41,319 nucleotides of DNA from Scleroderma bovista (GCA_037178675.1 JAYMGJ010000721.1:1-41319); one strand, 5' to 3'; positions 1-11,422 are shown, numbered from the stretch's first letter. Program-made: numbers and translations. Notes: generated by a model not told the origin, from the letters alone.

Positions 1-1657
1 TGTCATTTGCCAATATGAACACTCTTTCCACTTACTCGGTATCCCCAATTGTTCTCCATCTATTCGATGGTACCACCACCACCATAATCACTGAAGCAAC
101 CAATCTACCCATCCATTTTCCCTCTGGCGACATCACCCCGATGACATTTTATGTCACCCCATTGGACTCTGACTGTAAGATAGTTCTCAGACATAATTGG
201 CTCACCCGATACAATCCATCAATTGACTGAGTATTGAGCAGTATTGAGTTCAGAACATCCACGCAGTGAGTGCCAACCCCGAGCTCACTCCCCGGCCCTG
301 TTGGGCACTCACCAAGCATCCTGAGACTCAATGCTATGTCAGTCTCATCTCCTTCCCCGACTGACTCACCTCAGGCTCCCAGTCTTCGGGCACCTCCTAT
401 TGCTCTCATCAACACTGCAGCCTTTCTGAAGGCTTTCCAGCTTGATGGCTCTCAACAGTTCTCTATTTAGCTGAAGCCTGCTGGTAGCTTTCACACTGCA
501 TCGATCGACACTGCTCCTGACCTCTCCTCTGTCCCTGAGGCATACCACGACTTTGCCGACATCTTTAGCAAGTCGAAAGCATCGGTACTCACACCTCATT
601 GGGAATACAACCTTAAGATAGAACTGGAAGAAGGAGCACCATTACCACCTGGAAGACTCTACTCTCTCCCCCCCATCGAGCTCAAAACCCTTTGGGCATT
701 CATCAATGAGAACCTTTGCTTTGGTTTCATCTGTCTGACCTCATCCTCCCATGCAGCCCCTGTCCTCTTCATCAAGAAGAAGGATGGCTCTCTCCAACTT
801 TGTGTCGATTACCAAGGACTCAATAAAATATCAAAGAAGGATCGGTACCCTCTACCCCTCATCTCTGACCTACTCGACTCTCCAAGTCGGGCAAAGGTCT
901 ATACTAAAATTGACCTAAGACATGCTTACCATCTGGTTTGCATTGCTGAAGGTGATGAGTGAAAACCACCTTCAGGACTCGCTATGGCTTGTATGAGTGG
1001 CAGGTGATGCCCTTTGGTCTCACCAATGCCCCTGCAGCCTTTCAGTGGTTCGTCAACTCAGTCTTCGTGGACATGCTCAATGTCTGCATCATAGTCTACC
1101 TTGACAATATCTTAGTTTACTCGGACAACATGGAGGACCATACCAAGCATGTTTGGAAAGTGCTTTGGTGACTACGCCAGCACAAGCTTTATGCCAAACC
1201 CAAAAAGTGAGTTCCATTCAGACTCGGTGGAGTACCTCGGGTACTTCCTCTCCCCTGACGGTTTGACAATGTCACAAGACAAGTCAAGAAAATCTGTGAT
1301 TGGCCCAAACCTTGCAAGGTGAAGGTCATTCAGTCCTTCCTCAGCTTTGTAAACTTTTACTGTTGATTTATATTCAATTACTCTGATATAGTGGTCTCAC
1401 TAACTCGGTTGACACAGAAAGATGCCCCCTGGGATTTCTCCAACGTCTGCTGACAGTCATTCAACCAACTCAAGGAGGCCTTCACTACAGCTCCCATCCT
1501 CACCCATTTCCAGCCAGGTGCCCAACTGACAGTTGAGAACAACACTTTGGACTACACGATTGCCAGTATCCTATCCATCACAGGTTTGGATGATGAGATA
1601 CGACCAATTGCATTCTACTCTTGCACTCTGACCACGCCTGAACTGAATTATGATACC
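1..1657 (+). pseudogene. Decayed Ty3/gypsy pol fragment (protease tail, RT, start of RNase H)
   Basis: Reading frames on the plus strand match, in pieces, the protease-to-RNase H part of the better preserved copy at 18044-19528 and upstream of 17968. Recognisable blocks are the post-protease segment with HNWLTRYN (about 190-215), RT blocks with KKDGSLQLCVDY (about 775-810) and YLDN (about 1100-1108), and RNase H with RPIAFYS and ELNYDT (about 1600-1655). The frame is broken by many stops and small indels; TGG for Trp at about 228 has become TGA. The second catalytic Asp of the RT YxDD box is Asn. The copy runs off the left edge of the window and stops exactly where the LTR at 1658 begins, so it was the target of that insertion. 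It is dead and cannot make a product. Confidence 0.85.
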
Positions 1658-2312
1658 TGTCAAGTCTGGGTCTACTCCAGTAAGAGGTCTGGTCAAGTCT
1701 GGATGGAAATGGACAAGGGAGAAGGGCAGAGTGGACAAGGGAGAAGGGCAGAGTGGACAAGGGAGAAGGGCAGAGGCTGGACAAGTATTTAGTCCAGCTG
1801 GAGTTGAGACCGATTGGATTCAATGACAAGGGGATCAAGCATTGATCCCTTGCATAGGTTCCAGTCAGGCGGAGACGAAGACAGAGACAGACAGAGTATG
1901 GGAGTAGAGACCAAGTTGATTTCAGACTGAGGTATACAGGACAGAATACAGGGTACTTATACTACAGAGGACTAGGGTCGAGTATTTATGGTGACAAGTA
2001 AACAGCCCAAAGGGCAGATAAGGAATAACCGGAGTTGGGACTAGGTCAGGTCCGATGAAAATAAGTAAGGTCTGGAGAAAATACTACAAGGCAGAAGATA
2101 TAAATGGAACATGGAGAACTCACGGTGCAACAGGGTAGACAGGGAAGTGTGGTAATGAATGGATTGAGACTAATGCAAAGGGTCGCACTTAGCGGAAGGG
2201 TATGTGTGCATCTGGGACCGGAGTGATGCATAGAGGTCTGGAGTTGAGCTGTAGTCCTGTGATGCGACCAGAGTAACTGGATAAGAGTCCAGAGTTGGAC
2301 ATGGTCTTGACA
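1658..2312 (-). repeat. 3' LTR of gypsy element A (about 655 bp)
   Basis: Begins TGTCAAGTCTGGG and ends TTGACA in plus orientation. It is homologous to the LTRs at 13855-14476 and 21059-21696. In the first 43 bp the only four differences from the G LTR are at CpG sites, each changed to TpG or CpA. An added triplication of a 22-bp unit explains part of its greater length. Confidence 0.88.
1711..1776. repeat. 22-bp unit tandemly repeated three times inside the LTR
   Basis: The unit starting GGACAAGGGAGAAGGGCAG occurs at 1711, 1733 and 1755. The homologous LTRs of G carry a single copy of the region, so the expansion is private to this copy. Confidence 0.85.
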
Positions 2313-2331
2313 GTATCCCCCTCTTAGGGGC
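2313..2331 (-). promoter_or_regulatory. Polypurine tract next to the 3' LTR of element A
   Basis: On the minus strand the bases just before the LTR are a purine run ending AAGAGGGGGATAC. This is the expected plus-strand primer site for reverse transcription. G and E have the equivalent run at the same place. Confidence 0.65.
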
Positions 2332-2467
2332 CAAACCCATGAGGCTGCCATGTGGTTGCTTAGGACAATGCAGAGTCCAGAGTCAATTGTCTGAGTGTGA
2401 AATGGGGATCTATAAGAACATACTGGTTTTTGGTTTCCACCCCCAACTTCATTACTCTCTTATTACT

Positions 2468-3468
2468 ATGTCTGCCCCCACACAAGTCACCAGCCCCACC
2501 ACCAGCATGACTGAGTCCAGGGACTGGACATGAGCAAAGTTGGAGGGGCTCTGGGCTCTGACAGACAACAAAAATGATGTGGCAAATGCGAAGAGGGCAG
2601 AAAAGAGGCATCACAAGCAGGTGAAGGCGGAGGTGGATGCATGAAGAGGTGGAGTGGAAAGCCAAGGATGAGGTGGAGAGACAAGTCTGGGAGGAGATCA
2701 CCAGGGACCAAGCAGCGCGCGAGAAGGTATATGTGGAGAAGAAGGCTCAGAAGGAGTCAGAGAAACTTGTGAGGCTCCAAGCAGAGCAGGAGTGCATACT
2801 CACGGAGAAGGCACACCTGATGGCAGAGAACAAGCACAAGGTGGAGGCAGAACACTGGGTGGAGGTGGCTGCAGGGAAGCGGAAAGCTGGAGAAACAATG
2901 AACAATGAAGAAGAGGACAAGGGAGGAGCTGGTGGCTGGACAGAGTGGAGTCCAGGTTGTGGACCTTTGGTGAGTTTTTTTTTTCTTTTTTGTGTGCTCT
3001 TGCTGACTTTATTAACAGCTGCGTATGCTGTGCCAAGTTTGGGGTGCAGTGTGTGCAAGACCCAGAGAAGCCCAAACAGCGTGGTCAGGTGTTGACCAAG
3101 GCAAAGGAAAGGCCATCGCAATGAGGTGGCGAAAAGCAGAAGAAGGTCAAGAAGTCAGCAGCCAGGTGTTCCTAGACTGGCTGGATCGTTTGGTGGAGTT
3201 GATGGGGGAGTTGACTGGGGAGGTGTGCTGGATGAGACAGGCACAGTGGTCTGTTGCCCAGTCCAATGACCAGGTTGGGCATACCCTCGAGATGTTTCTC
3301 GAGGAGTGCCATTTCTTCAATGGGCCCCACAACATGCTGGAACCGGAGTTGGACAGTGAGGAGGAGGTGGATCCAGAGGAGATCAACCAGGAGGTCAGAG
3401 ACCTCCAGCAGGAGATGGAGAAGGCCAGTGATGAGTTGGTGTCACACCACGCCCCTCCTCATGCATGA
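2468..3468 (+). pseudogene. Decayed antisense gene of element A (coiled coil, Cys cluster)
   Basis: Homologous to the plus-strand gene of G at 14642-15678. It starts with ATG at 2468 in the same context (MSAPTQVTSP against MSATAKSTSP) and meets TGA at 2531-2533. A long charged coiled-coil segment follows at 2637-2960. A 50-bp intron (GTGAGT at 2970, CTGAC branch site, AACAG ending 3019) lies directly before the remains of the cysteine cluster (CVCCAKFGVQC). The second half of the cluster is lost through a deletion and frame changes. The acidic C-terminal part (FLEECHFF, EEEVDPEE) is readable to the stop at 3466-3468. An AATAAA-like signal follows near 3496. It cannot make a full product. Confidence 0.7.
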
Positions 3469-3637
3469 AATGGTCCAGTCTGGACTTCTTTTGTAAATAA
3501 AAAATGTAATTAGTATTATGCTTTGTTTGTTTTATAAAGAAAACTGGACTGGAACAGACAGCAAGTGATATTAAGAGTGAAACTGATAGGAGAGATAGAG
3601 AGTGAAATTGATAGGGGAAACAGAGATGAGAGTAGTT

Positions 3638-4693
3638 TTATGTGGACGCGAGTGGTCCGCGTTTGTCTGGGTACTGGACTTGGTAATCTTCCAAGAGCTC
3701 CATTGCATTGCCAAGTTCTGTGGCAAGTAGCCATGACATTTCTTCATCAGTTCCTTCGTAACCAGACCAATGTACTAAGTACAAGAGTTTGCACGTTTTG
3801 TGGCAGCAGTCAACCTTGGAGTCAAGGATCTCAGAGATCTCAAACTCCGGTTTGCCATCCACCTCGACTGGTGGTGGTGGAGGTTGGATCTGGTCTGGAA
3901 TGGAATGGAATGGAATTGGGTATGGCTGGTTCAAGTTGGGAGACATGGAAGACTGGGTGAACTGCGTGCATGGAGTCTGGAAGGCAGAGTGTGAAGGAGA
4001 GAGAGCCCACTTAAGCTATGATGGTATAGGGCCCAAGGTTCTTCTCCAATAGTTTTTTAGATGGTTGCATGGACCAGAAGTATTTGGCTTTGATGTAGAC
4101 TTGGTCACCAACCTTGAAGTTCAGTGCCAGAGAGTGTTTAGCATCTGATGGACCTTAGTATCATAGTTGGGCATTAGCCATTTCTTCTCTAAGGTATTGG
4201 TGCAGCGACTCAAGGTTGACTGCATAGTCACGAGCCCAGGCAGAGGTCATATCACGTTCTGGGTAAACAGAGAGGTTAGGGTGATAGCCCTTATTAGCAA
4301 AGAAGGGTGAGACTCTGGTGGTAGCACTAGGTGTGTTGTTGTACGCGAACTCCACCAATGGGAGTAAGTCTGCCCAGTTGTCCTGCTGGTAGTTGCAGTA
4401 GATCCGGAGGTACTATTCGAGTGTCTGGTTAGAATGCTCGGTTTGGCCATCACCCTCTGGGTAGTAACCAGAGGTGAAGTGGAGGTGCATGTCGAGAGCC
4501 TTTGAAACTGAGTGACCAGAAGAAGTGTGAGAGGAACTCGGTACCACGGTCTGAGGTAACATGGGTGGGGACACTGGGCTTGGAGACCACATGGAGGAGG
4601 AAGAGCTTTGCAAGCTCCAGGCTAGTGATGGTGTTGTGAGTAGGAATGAATAGCTGTTTCAGCAGTCTGTAGGGTCTATGGCACGGTGTCTTA
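3638..4693 (-). pseudogene. Gypsy integrase C-terminus and chromodomain, broken
   Basis: Minus-strand pieces match G pol 15845-16990. They include integrase core pieces near 4613-4413, the segment with FANKGYHPN near 4290, and the chromodomain with KLLYLVHWSGYEG and EEMSWL near 3800-3720. A short GGAAT repeat at about 3897-3915 has expanded inside the proline-rich linker. About 116 bp are missing near 4649 relative to G, and several frameshifts separate the pieces. The final stop lies at 3638 in the same position as in G, facing the 3' end of the antisense gene across about 170 bp. Confidence 0.8.
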
Positions 4694-4694
4694 G

Positions 4695-5225
4695 CTACAA
4701 ATAATCCAGTGGATTGCCCCTATAAGGGGCTCCATGCTCATCGAGAACATGTCTCTCATTAACCAGTAATTGTGCTGTATACCTTGGAAGAGGAATCTGC
4801 ATACCACTCAGAGGATGTACTGCAAGGAAATTATCAGCATGGTCAAGAGCATGTCGCTCCAGGAGGTCCTGCATAGTAGGAGCTCCTGCATCCCCAAACA
4901 GATGTTCCATCTCTTCTCTTCTGGCAGCCGCCTCGATCAAGGACCATTCCTGATTAGACCATATCTGGTCACGCTCAAGAGTCACAGTCCATTGACCTTG
5001 ACGATCCTCAGCAGTAGCCTGTACTCTGAAACAACGCCCATTGGGAGTCTGATTCATTTCCATGACTAAAGTGAAAAAGGTAATCAAGAAGGAAGCAAAG
5101 CATAGCTCTGTGGAAATAACAGGATGAGGGTTTACAAAAGCATTAACTCCTCAGATGGCTATCAAAAACTGCATGATGCCAAGAAACAATTTCCAAGTGA
5201 ACCGGTCTTCAGCATTCCTATCCAT
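4695..5225 (-). pseudogene. Fragment of the copia leader ORF (hydrophobic N-terminus), B copy
   Basis: Reading from the ATG at 5225, the minus strand gives MDRNAEDRFTWKLFL, two hydrophobic segments, then EMNQTPNGR and a charged domain to GNPLDYL at 4695. This aligns along its whole length with the first ORF of element D (from 32782). One in-frame TGA (5153-5151) falls where D has Arg (GRGVQA). Amino-acid similarity holds across both the hydrophobic and the charged parts, although the primer-side DNA is clearly diverged. That suggests the frame was once under selection. The function is unknown. Confidence 0.6.
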
Positions 5226-5274
5226 CCACTCATTGGCCGACAAGTGTAATGACATCACAGGAGTTCACCTAGAT

Positions 5275-5287
5275 GGGGCTCATAACC
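5275..5287 (-). promoter_or_regulatory. Primer binding site of copia fragment B
   Basis: The minus strand reads GGTTATGAGCCCC directly after the LTR end. It is complementary to the anticodon stem-loop of initiator methionine tRNA, as in elements C and D, which suggests priming by a half tRNA. Confidence 0.6.
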
Positions 5288-5565
5288 TAATGGGAGGTAC
5301 TGCCCAAGTGTAGACACTGGGCAAGCACAGCGGGCCTAACAAGAATGACAACAAAGTTACAACTCACTCTTATTAGTGGTTCAAACTTGAAGTGGGTAGT
5401 AACCAAAGGTGGTTTGAGAGTTCTTGGACAGAACAGAGGATAAGTACATAGTGGGTAAAATCCTACTCTGCATCCAAGTAGCGTAAGGGTATTTATACGT
5501 CTGAGCTGTGCACAGACCATGTAAAGTATAAAGTCTCTGAAAGTCCATAAGCGGACAGGTAGATA
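5288..5565 (-). repeat. Partial LTR of copia fragment B
   Basis: Homologous to the 3' part of the D LTR (compare the segments around GGTCTGTGC and GCCCGCTG, and the CCTCCCATTA end). The remainder was removed or displaced at the junction with element C at 5566. Confidence 0.7.
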
Positions 5566-5840
5566 TGTTGAAGCAATACCTATATACGTAGAGGAACTGC
5601 TACTCCAACTCACCTGTTGGGTGGAGTGCACAACCAGAGATGGTAGTGGTAGCTGGTCAAGAGCTGTTGTATTATATAAGCAATGAACACTGTTTGTATA
5701 CAACGATTAGTGTGATGCATGACGTGTGACATGTAACATCTACTCTAAAGAGGACTATTACTAAGTCTACACTAATATGGGTTGCAGTCTTGTGCGCACT
5801 TCATCGATGGTTTACGCCGGGTGCATGTGCAACTTCAACA
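5566..5840 (-). repeat. 3' LTR of copia element C (275 bp)
   Basis: Starts TGTTGAAG and ends CTTCAACA, giving short inverted ends. It is nearly the same as 11775-12048, with scattered substitutions and small indels. The element reads on the minus strand. Confidence 0.9.
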
Positions 5841-5852
5841 CTCCCTCTCACT
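5841..5852 (-). promoter_or_regulatory. Polypurine tract of element C
   Basis: The minus strand reads GTGAGAGGGAG directly before the 3' LTR. This is the expected plus-strand primer. Confidence 0.65.
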
Positions 5853-5886
5853 GTGCTGCATGTAGAGCACTTCAGTGAATAAGGCA

Positions 5887-8645
5887 CTAGATGCTGCCAG
5901 AGGGAAACTGTAAGCCTAGTTGAGCTCTGAACTTCGCGAATTTCTCGCGGGGTAAGTTCTTGGTGAGCAGATCAGTGGGATTCTCAGCACCATCAATGAA
6001 GAATAGTTCCACATTACCTTTCGCGACTGACTTGCGGATTCCATGGTAGTGGATGTCGATGTGCTTGGAGCAAGGCTCCGTTACAGGGTTGGATGCCATG
6101 AATATGGACCCCTGATTATCACCGCAAATTGGGATAGCTTTCAGCTTATAGCCAAGCTCACCGAGTAAACTTCGAATCCAGGTAACTTGGCGAGCGCAAT
6201 CACTCAAAGCCATGTATTTGGCCTCAGTGGATGAGTACGCAATAGTCTTCTGCACATGAGAAGTCCAACTGATCAAGCCATCTGCAAGCTTCAGGTAGAA
6301 ACCTGTTTGCGAGAGGCGAGAGGTAGGGTCTGATCCCCAATCTGAGTCCGTGCATGCAATCAAGCCAGCACTGGATCCACCATTGTATACTAGGGAGTAT
6401 GTAGGTGTCCCAATTAGATAGTGACAGATATACAGCACTTTGTTCAGGTGGTCCTGGGATGGGTTCGCGGCATGGTGCGAAAGATGGGTGACTGCAAAGG
6501 CAATGTTGGTGTCACGACCGTGACACCCGATCACCCTGTACCCTATTGTCCGATCGTGTCCACGCGTTCGCCGCCTGTTTATTGTATGTACTCCCTTCTC
6601 TGTTTCTCTCTATCTGTCCTGTATCGCCACCGATCGGTGAGCGCGTTGTCTGATCTGTCTCTCTGTACTATTACCTAATATGTTTCCTTTCTCGTTTCCG
6701 GTTACTATACGTTCCCGTCCCATTGCATTATTAATACGATACCTATCGGTAATCCGGTTATCGCACTTACCATACTTACTCAGTGTGCAGCGCGACTGCG
6801 CTAGTCGTTCGTCGGTAATCCCGACTTCCCGTACATCGCCTCATCTGTCCCACTCAGTATAAATACCTAGATACTCGGTCTGTTGTAGTTTCAGTTCAAA
6901 TATTGAATAAGATACTTCTCCTCTGTTCTCTCTTTGTGCTCTCTGCTTCTGCCCTCGTACAAGTACTCGGTCGTTGACCGTTTACCCTTGGACTCTCCAT
7001 TAAATCTTCGGTCGGCCTTCCTAATACTCGGGAAGCGCGACTATGCTACGTAGCATCTCGGTCTTACCGCTAGACCAACCTCTGACCCCCAGACCCCTCG
7101 TAGAGATCAGGTCGGTGAAGAACCAGTCTTGACAGTTGGGCCTAGTGCCTAACATAAGGTACAGAAGGGACCCAATAACCGTCTGGAAATGGGAGCAGAG
7201 TTCCACATCAACAGGCTCTGTATTTTTGGCGGCATAGTAGCCAGCCAGTAGTGGGGTGCTTGCAGACTTTGCATTGAGCATGCCGCAGCATTCAACGACC
7301 TTTTGGAGGTATGCGCATTGGTCCAAGTGGATAGCATAACCTTTGTGAGTGATTCACATACAGAGGAACTCTTTGGGTTCTCCAAGGTCTCTGCACTCCC
7401 ATTTGCGCATGAACTGTGCTTTGATGGCATCAACAACAGCCTTGTTAGGGCCACAGAATAGTGCATTGTCAACATAGATGATACCAATGATGATGTTGGT
7501 ACCTTTCTTCTTGTAGAAGAAGATGCCTGCTTCAGACTTAAGGTGCTCAAACCTGAGCTCCTTGAGAGACTCATCGAGTGTGCGCCACCAAGCTAGGCTG
7601 GCCTGTTTGAGGCCATAAAGGGCATGCCAGAGGCGGAGCACTTTGTGCTCTTGCCCGGGAACTGCAAACCCTTCGGGTTGTTCCATGTAGATCTCTTCAT
7701 CAAGCTTGCCATACAAGTAGGCACTCCGAACGTCGAGTCCAGTGATATACCAATTTTCAAGTGTGGCAAGCGCAAGCATGAGGTGCACTGTTTCAAAGCG
7801 CACGACTGGTGAGAAGACCTGGTCAAAATCTAATCCCTCGACCTGGGAGAAGCCTTTTGCTACTAAGCGGGCTTTCTTGCAGCCATCCGACTTCACATCA
7901 AAGACCCATCAATTCTTAATGACCTTCCAGTCTCGGGGATGGTCAACTAGCTCAAAGACCTTGCGCTTTCACAGCACATCGAGCTCTCCTTGGCAAGCAA
8001 GTCGCCAGAGTTTCTGCTCAGCTTGGGGTAAGCGAGCGATGTCCTTGTAGGACCAGTTGCGGACACTCTCATATTGATGCTTGCTGGTTGTGAGGGCTTT
8101 GCCCATCAGGAATTGGACTAGGTTTGCTCCCCCTTCCTCGCACATCTTTTGCACATCTTCTTCACTGGGCGTTGCAGAGGTGTCGGGGAAACCACCAGGA
8201 ACATGGTCTGGTGTGTCCAGTTGTGGGGGCTTAGGGGCCTCACCCACTGTTTCTCGCCATCAAGATGCACTTTCAATATCCCGGAGTTGCTTGATGGGAT
8301 GTCACCGCTCACCATACACGTTGCCAGGGCACAATGGCGCTCTACGTTCACGTTGGGGGCAGGCAGGGATATTTACTGCAGGGGGTCGCAGCACATTCTG
8401 GCAGTGTTCAGCTCGGCCAGGGTGCTGCAGTGCCGGAGGTGGCAGGTTTCTCGCTGGTGAAGGTGTTCTCGGTGCCGGTGGAGGCACTGGAGATGGTGTA
8501 CGGGAGGATTTATTTGGTTAGGCTCTTCCTCAGGAGCCTCAGGTTCCTTGCACTTTGGATTGTCATCCTGCGCTTGGGGATGTGGGTAGCCATGGTCGTG
8601 TTCCACATCATCATCACTGTCGATATCATCAGGGGGATTCCCTGG
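5887..8645 (-). pseudogene. Copia RT and RNase H of element C, interrupted by a solo LTR
   Basis: Minus-strand frames give the linker and RT start (from about 8247), then KARLVAKGFSQ, SAYLYGKLDEEIYMEQPEGF, ALYGLKQASLAW and YVDNALF (about 7474-7460). RNase H follows, with STEAKYMALSD and the KHIDIHYH block, ending in a stop at 5887. In-frame TGA codons lie at 7971-7969, 7911-7909 (KN*WVF, where copia has a basic residue) and 7356-7354 (FLCM*I, where copia usually has GMRI). The catalytic YVDD is YVDN. The LTR at 6510-7134 splits GTRPN from IAFAV. When the LTR and one GTTGG copy are ignored, the frame is continuous. Confidence 0.85.
6510..7134 (-). mobile_element. Solo gypsy LTR inserted in copia element C
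   Basis: Plus-strand ends are TGTCACGACC and AGTCTTGACA. The 5-bp target duplication GTTGG lies at 6505-6509 and 7135-7139. The sequence is the reverse complement of the LTR at 29428-30049, with scattered differences. No internal sequence is present, so it is the product of LTR-LTR recombination. It carries a TATA-like stretch near the GTATAAATAC at about 6857. Confidence 0.92.
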
Positions 8646-9928
8646 TCAATTGGTGGTAGGTTTTGGATTTACCCTTCCAAAAGGGTTCTCGAGAGGTTCG
8701 CACCTGTTTTTGGGGCAGCAAGGGAAATGACGCTCATCAAAGACGGCGTGAGCAGCAGTAAACACTGCATTGGTGGAGCACATAAACAAGAAGTTGCACT
8801 CATTGCCAGAGGCAACACCAACATAGGTCATAAGCTCTGACTTGGGAGCCATCTTATTTGCTCGAGCCAAGGCTGGGAGGTAGACAAAGGCTCCACAGCC
8901 GAATACACGTAGGTGGTCGATGTTAGGCATCTCCCCCTTAAGCATTTCATGGGGGGTGTGCCATCACAGGCGAGCTACCGGAGTACGGTTGTAAATGTGG
9001 GTTGCGTGAGTGAACACAAATTCCCACCAGGAGTCAGCAATGCAGGCTTGATGCCACATGGACTCAGTTTATCCATGAGAGTGCGCCCTAGATGCTTGGT
9101 GCAGCCATTCTGCATGGGGGTTCTTGGAGCACTTTGATATATTTTTATTCCTTTCTCAAGGAGTGCTCGATCAAACAGATCAGATTTATATTCCCTCCCA
9201 GCATCGGACATCCATCCAATGACATGCATATCATGCTGGACATGCACCATTTTGAGGAAATTTTTTGCAGCCATAATCACTGCAGCTTTGGAGCGAAGAG
9301 GCATAGTCCAGGTGTGAGAGGTATAGTTGTCGTAGAAGGTGATAACATATTTGAACTTCCAGTACGATGTAACCAGGAAGGATTTGAGATCAGAGTGCAC
9401 CAGCTCAAAGGGCTTGGAAGCATGTCTTTCATTCTCAGGGAAAGCTCAATTGGGCATTTTTCCAAGAGCACATTTAGGGAAAACACAGTCCTCAGTAGGA
9501 AAGTAGATCTCTGGGAAGCGCTGTGTATGTTTTTGCATGCATTGGAGTACTTCCTTTGAGGGGTGCCTGACTCTCCGGTGCATAAAGTCATAATCAACTT
9601 TGCTCACGGAGGCGATATAGTTAGATCTAATTATCAGGATAGATCTAATCCCAAAAATGATGTTGCAATCGTCTTCTGGGTCTGGCCCAAACCATAGGCG
9701 TTCAGCTTTATGAATGAGGCTAATGCCTCGCTTATCACCAGTGACTTTGTAGTTACGCTGGAGCATTTCATCCATAGAAATGAGGCGTGCAGTAGCACCT
9801 GGAATATGGAGCACTTGGGTGAGTGTGATAACTTTCTCATCCCCAGAGTTGTGGTCTAGGCACCAGAGTAATACTGTGCCAATGCCAGCAATTAGCACTA
9901 CACCATTAGCCGTTTTGGCATAGTGCAC
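8646..9928 (-). pseudogene. Copia integrase of element C
   Basis: Minus-strand frames show the zinc-binding region (HRRVRHPSK, then CVFPKCALGK at about 9480-9450). Core pieces follow: VHSDLKSF, DAGREYKSD and QNGCTKHLGRT, where copia usually has QNGxAER. Next comes HLRVFGCGAFVY and the linker towards RT. In-frame stops occur at 9448-9446, 8966-8964 and 8648-8646. A frame change near 9070 and another near 8975 separate the pieces. The catalytic glutamate region appears altered (CTKH), so the enzyme is dead. Confidence 0.8.
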
Positions 9929-10858
9929 TCATTTTAGTGCATTGTAAGAGGTGAAATCGCCTATGTCACCGGTGAAGTGCCGTGATGCGCCAGAGTCTAG
10001 GAGCCAGAAGGCACCAGATAGTTCGCTATCATCAACCATTTTTCCCTTACAGCCAGCACTGTGCACATCATTTGAACACGAACAGATATATGCTTTACTT
10101 GAGATACGACATGACATATTGTAATGACTACTCGCTATATACAGTGATGGCATATAGCGCACATGTAAAGGGAGCATGTCAGTGTCAATCAGCACACGTG
10201 CAGAAGGTACTTGCCTGAAGAGGCTGGCCTCTGTGCCCATCACCATTGACGTCATGTTATAGCAGTCAAGGACCATCACATCAATCTCATCGAACTCGTC
10301 ATCAGCGAACGGTTCGTGAGCAAAGGGCTCTTCATCCCCAAGGGAGATGGCATCCTCCTCATACATGGTGATGTGCTCCTCAAGACGAGGGCGCTTCAGT
10401 GAGGAGGGACCAGCCTCGGGCTGGTCCAGGTTCGCACTTGCCAATGACACAACTTGGTCAAGGGTGTGGATGGTCTGGCAGGAGGGCTCTACCCCCAAGT
10501 GGTGTGCCAAATTGAAGGCCTTGATAGTATTTTCGAATGCGGGGGGGCCGTAGTGGGCAGCACCAGGGGTGTGAGCCAGGGCACGAGGGTTGACGGTGGG
10601 CTCTGGTCCATCGTAGTGAACGTAAGTGGCGAAGGCAGCTTGTTGGGTGTTTTCATGACGAGTGCGAGCCTTCTTGCCACCACAGCGAGTGCGGCCTCCC
10701 TGTCCTTGGGCAGGAGCGTTTCCACTCGCACCACCGTTGGACCCACCTTGCTGCTGCTGCTGCTGGGTGGACTTGGGGTCAGCCGGCTTGCGCTTCACAG
10801 AGCTAAGCTTGTTGTCCTGGGTGCCCTTGCCACTGCCACATGAAGAGGCACCCTGCTG
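9929..10858 (-). pseudogene. Gag C-terminus and aspartic protease of element C
   Basis: The frame continues from Gag after a TAG at 10861-10859. It starts with a Gly/Ser/Gln-rich part containing six glutamines, then KKARTRHENTQQ, an acidic stretch, and the copia protease motif WLLDSGASRHFTGD at about 9995-9955. It ends with TGA at 9931-9929, after which the same frame continues into integrase. A normal CCHC knuckle is not obvious; only isolated cysteines are seen near 10120-10050. Both flanking stops are single-base changes in an otherwise continuous gag-pol frame. Confidence 0.75.
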
Positions 10859-11422
10859 CTAAAAAGAGAGCATGGCGGCCTTGATGATCCCATCAGGCTT
10901 GAGGTTCTTGATTTTGTCCGGCGATGTCTGGCTGAGAATTTGAGCTACAACCTCCATAGTGGGAGGGAGCTTGCAAAGAATAATCATAGCCTGCACAGGG
11001 GCAGGGAACTCGAAGCCGGCATCCTTAAGATAGGTGAAGTGACTGAGCACTTTGGTAATCGCCGGGGCGGGGTGAGAGCCAGTGGGAATGGTAGTTGACA
11101 GGAGCTTGCTAAGCTCAGCATAGGCGGAACCGATACTTGGGGCACCAAAGTTCTTCTTTAGGTGGTCCCAGACGTCTTTAATGCTGTCGAGATTCGAGAC
11201 AGCAACCTGGATTGAGGGGGCGAGGCGCAAGATGATATTACCAAGTGCTCTCTCAGTGTTGTTGTCCCATTCCTTTCGGTCATCGTGGCCATCAGCGGGT
11301 TGCGTCGTCGAGTAGACATACCATTGGCCTTGTGCCCGGAGGTAGGCCTGCATAGAGGTGTGCCACTGCTGCCAGTTGGAGCCAGTGAACACAGGAACCA
11401 TCCTGTTGAGAGCGCTGGTCAT
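10859..11422 (-). pseudogene. Copia Gag N-terminal part of element C
   Basis: ATG at 11422 opens MTSALNRMVPVFTGSNWQQWH, followed by AYLRAQGQWYV, DVWDHLKKNFG and PPTMEVVAQI. This is the pattern of copia Gag (UBN2-like) capsid proteins. A frame open upstream of 11422 begins with GTG and is not needed. The frame stops at TAG (10861-10859) within a run of glutamine codons, consistent with CAG to TAG. It continues in frame as the next feature. Confidence 0.8.

Larger units (their letters stand above)
1658..4693 (-). mobile_element. Gypsy element A, 3' half only (chromovirus with antisense gene)
   Basis: Read on the minus strand this is the end of a gypsy element: integrase and chromodomain remains (4693-3638), then an antisense gene remnant on the plus strand, a purine tract and a 3' LTR (2312-1658). 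Layout and sequence follow element G at 13855-21696. The 5' half (gag, PR, RT, 5' LTR) is missing. Homology to G stops near 4693, where a copia fragment begins, and about 116 bp of integrase are deleted near 4649. Because the right end is lost, no target duplication can be tested; the five bases before the LTR are ATACC. The copy differs from G mainly by C-to-T and G-to-A changes at CpG. Confidence 0.8.
4694..5565 (-). mobile_element. Copia fragment B: end of 5' LTR, primer site, leader ORF
   Basis: On the minus strand this fragment runs from the 3' part of an LTR (5565-5288) through the primer site to the first part of a leader reading frame (5225-4695). Sequence and order match element D (32135-41077), so B is an older member or close relative of that family. 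It is cut at 5565 by the LTR of element C and ends at about 4694 against gypsy element A. Confidence 0.75.
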
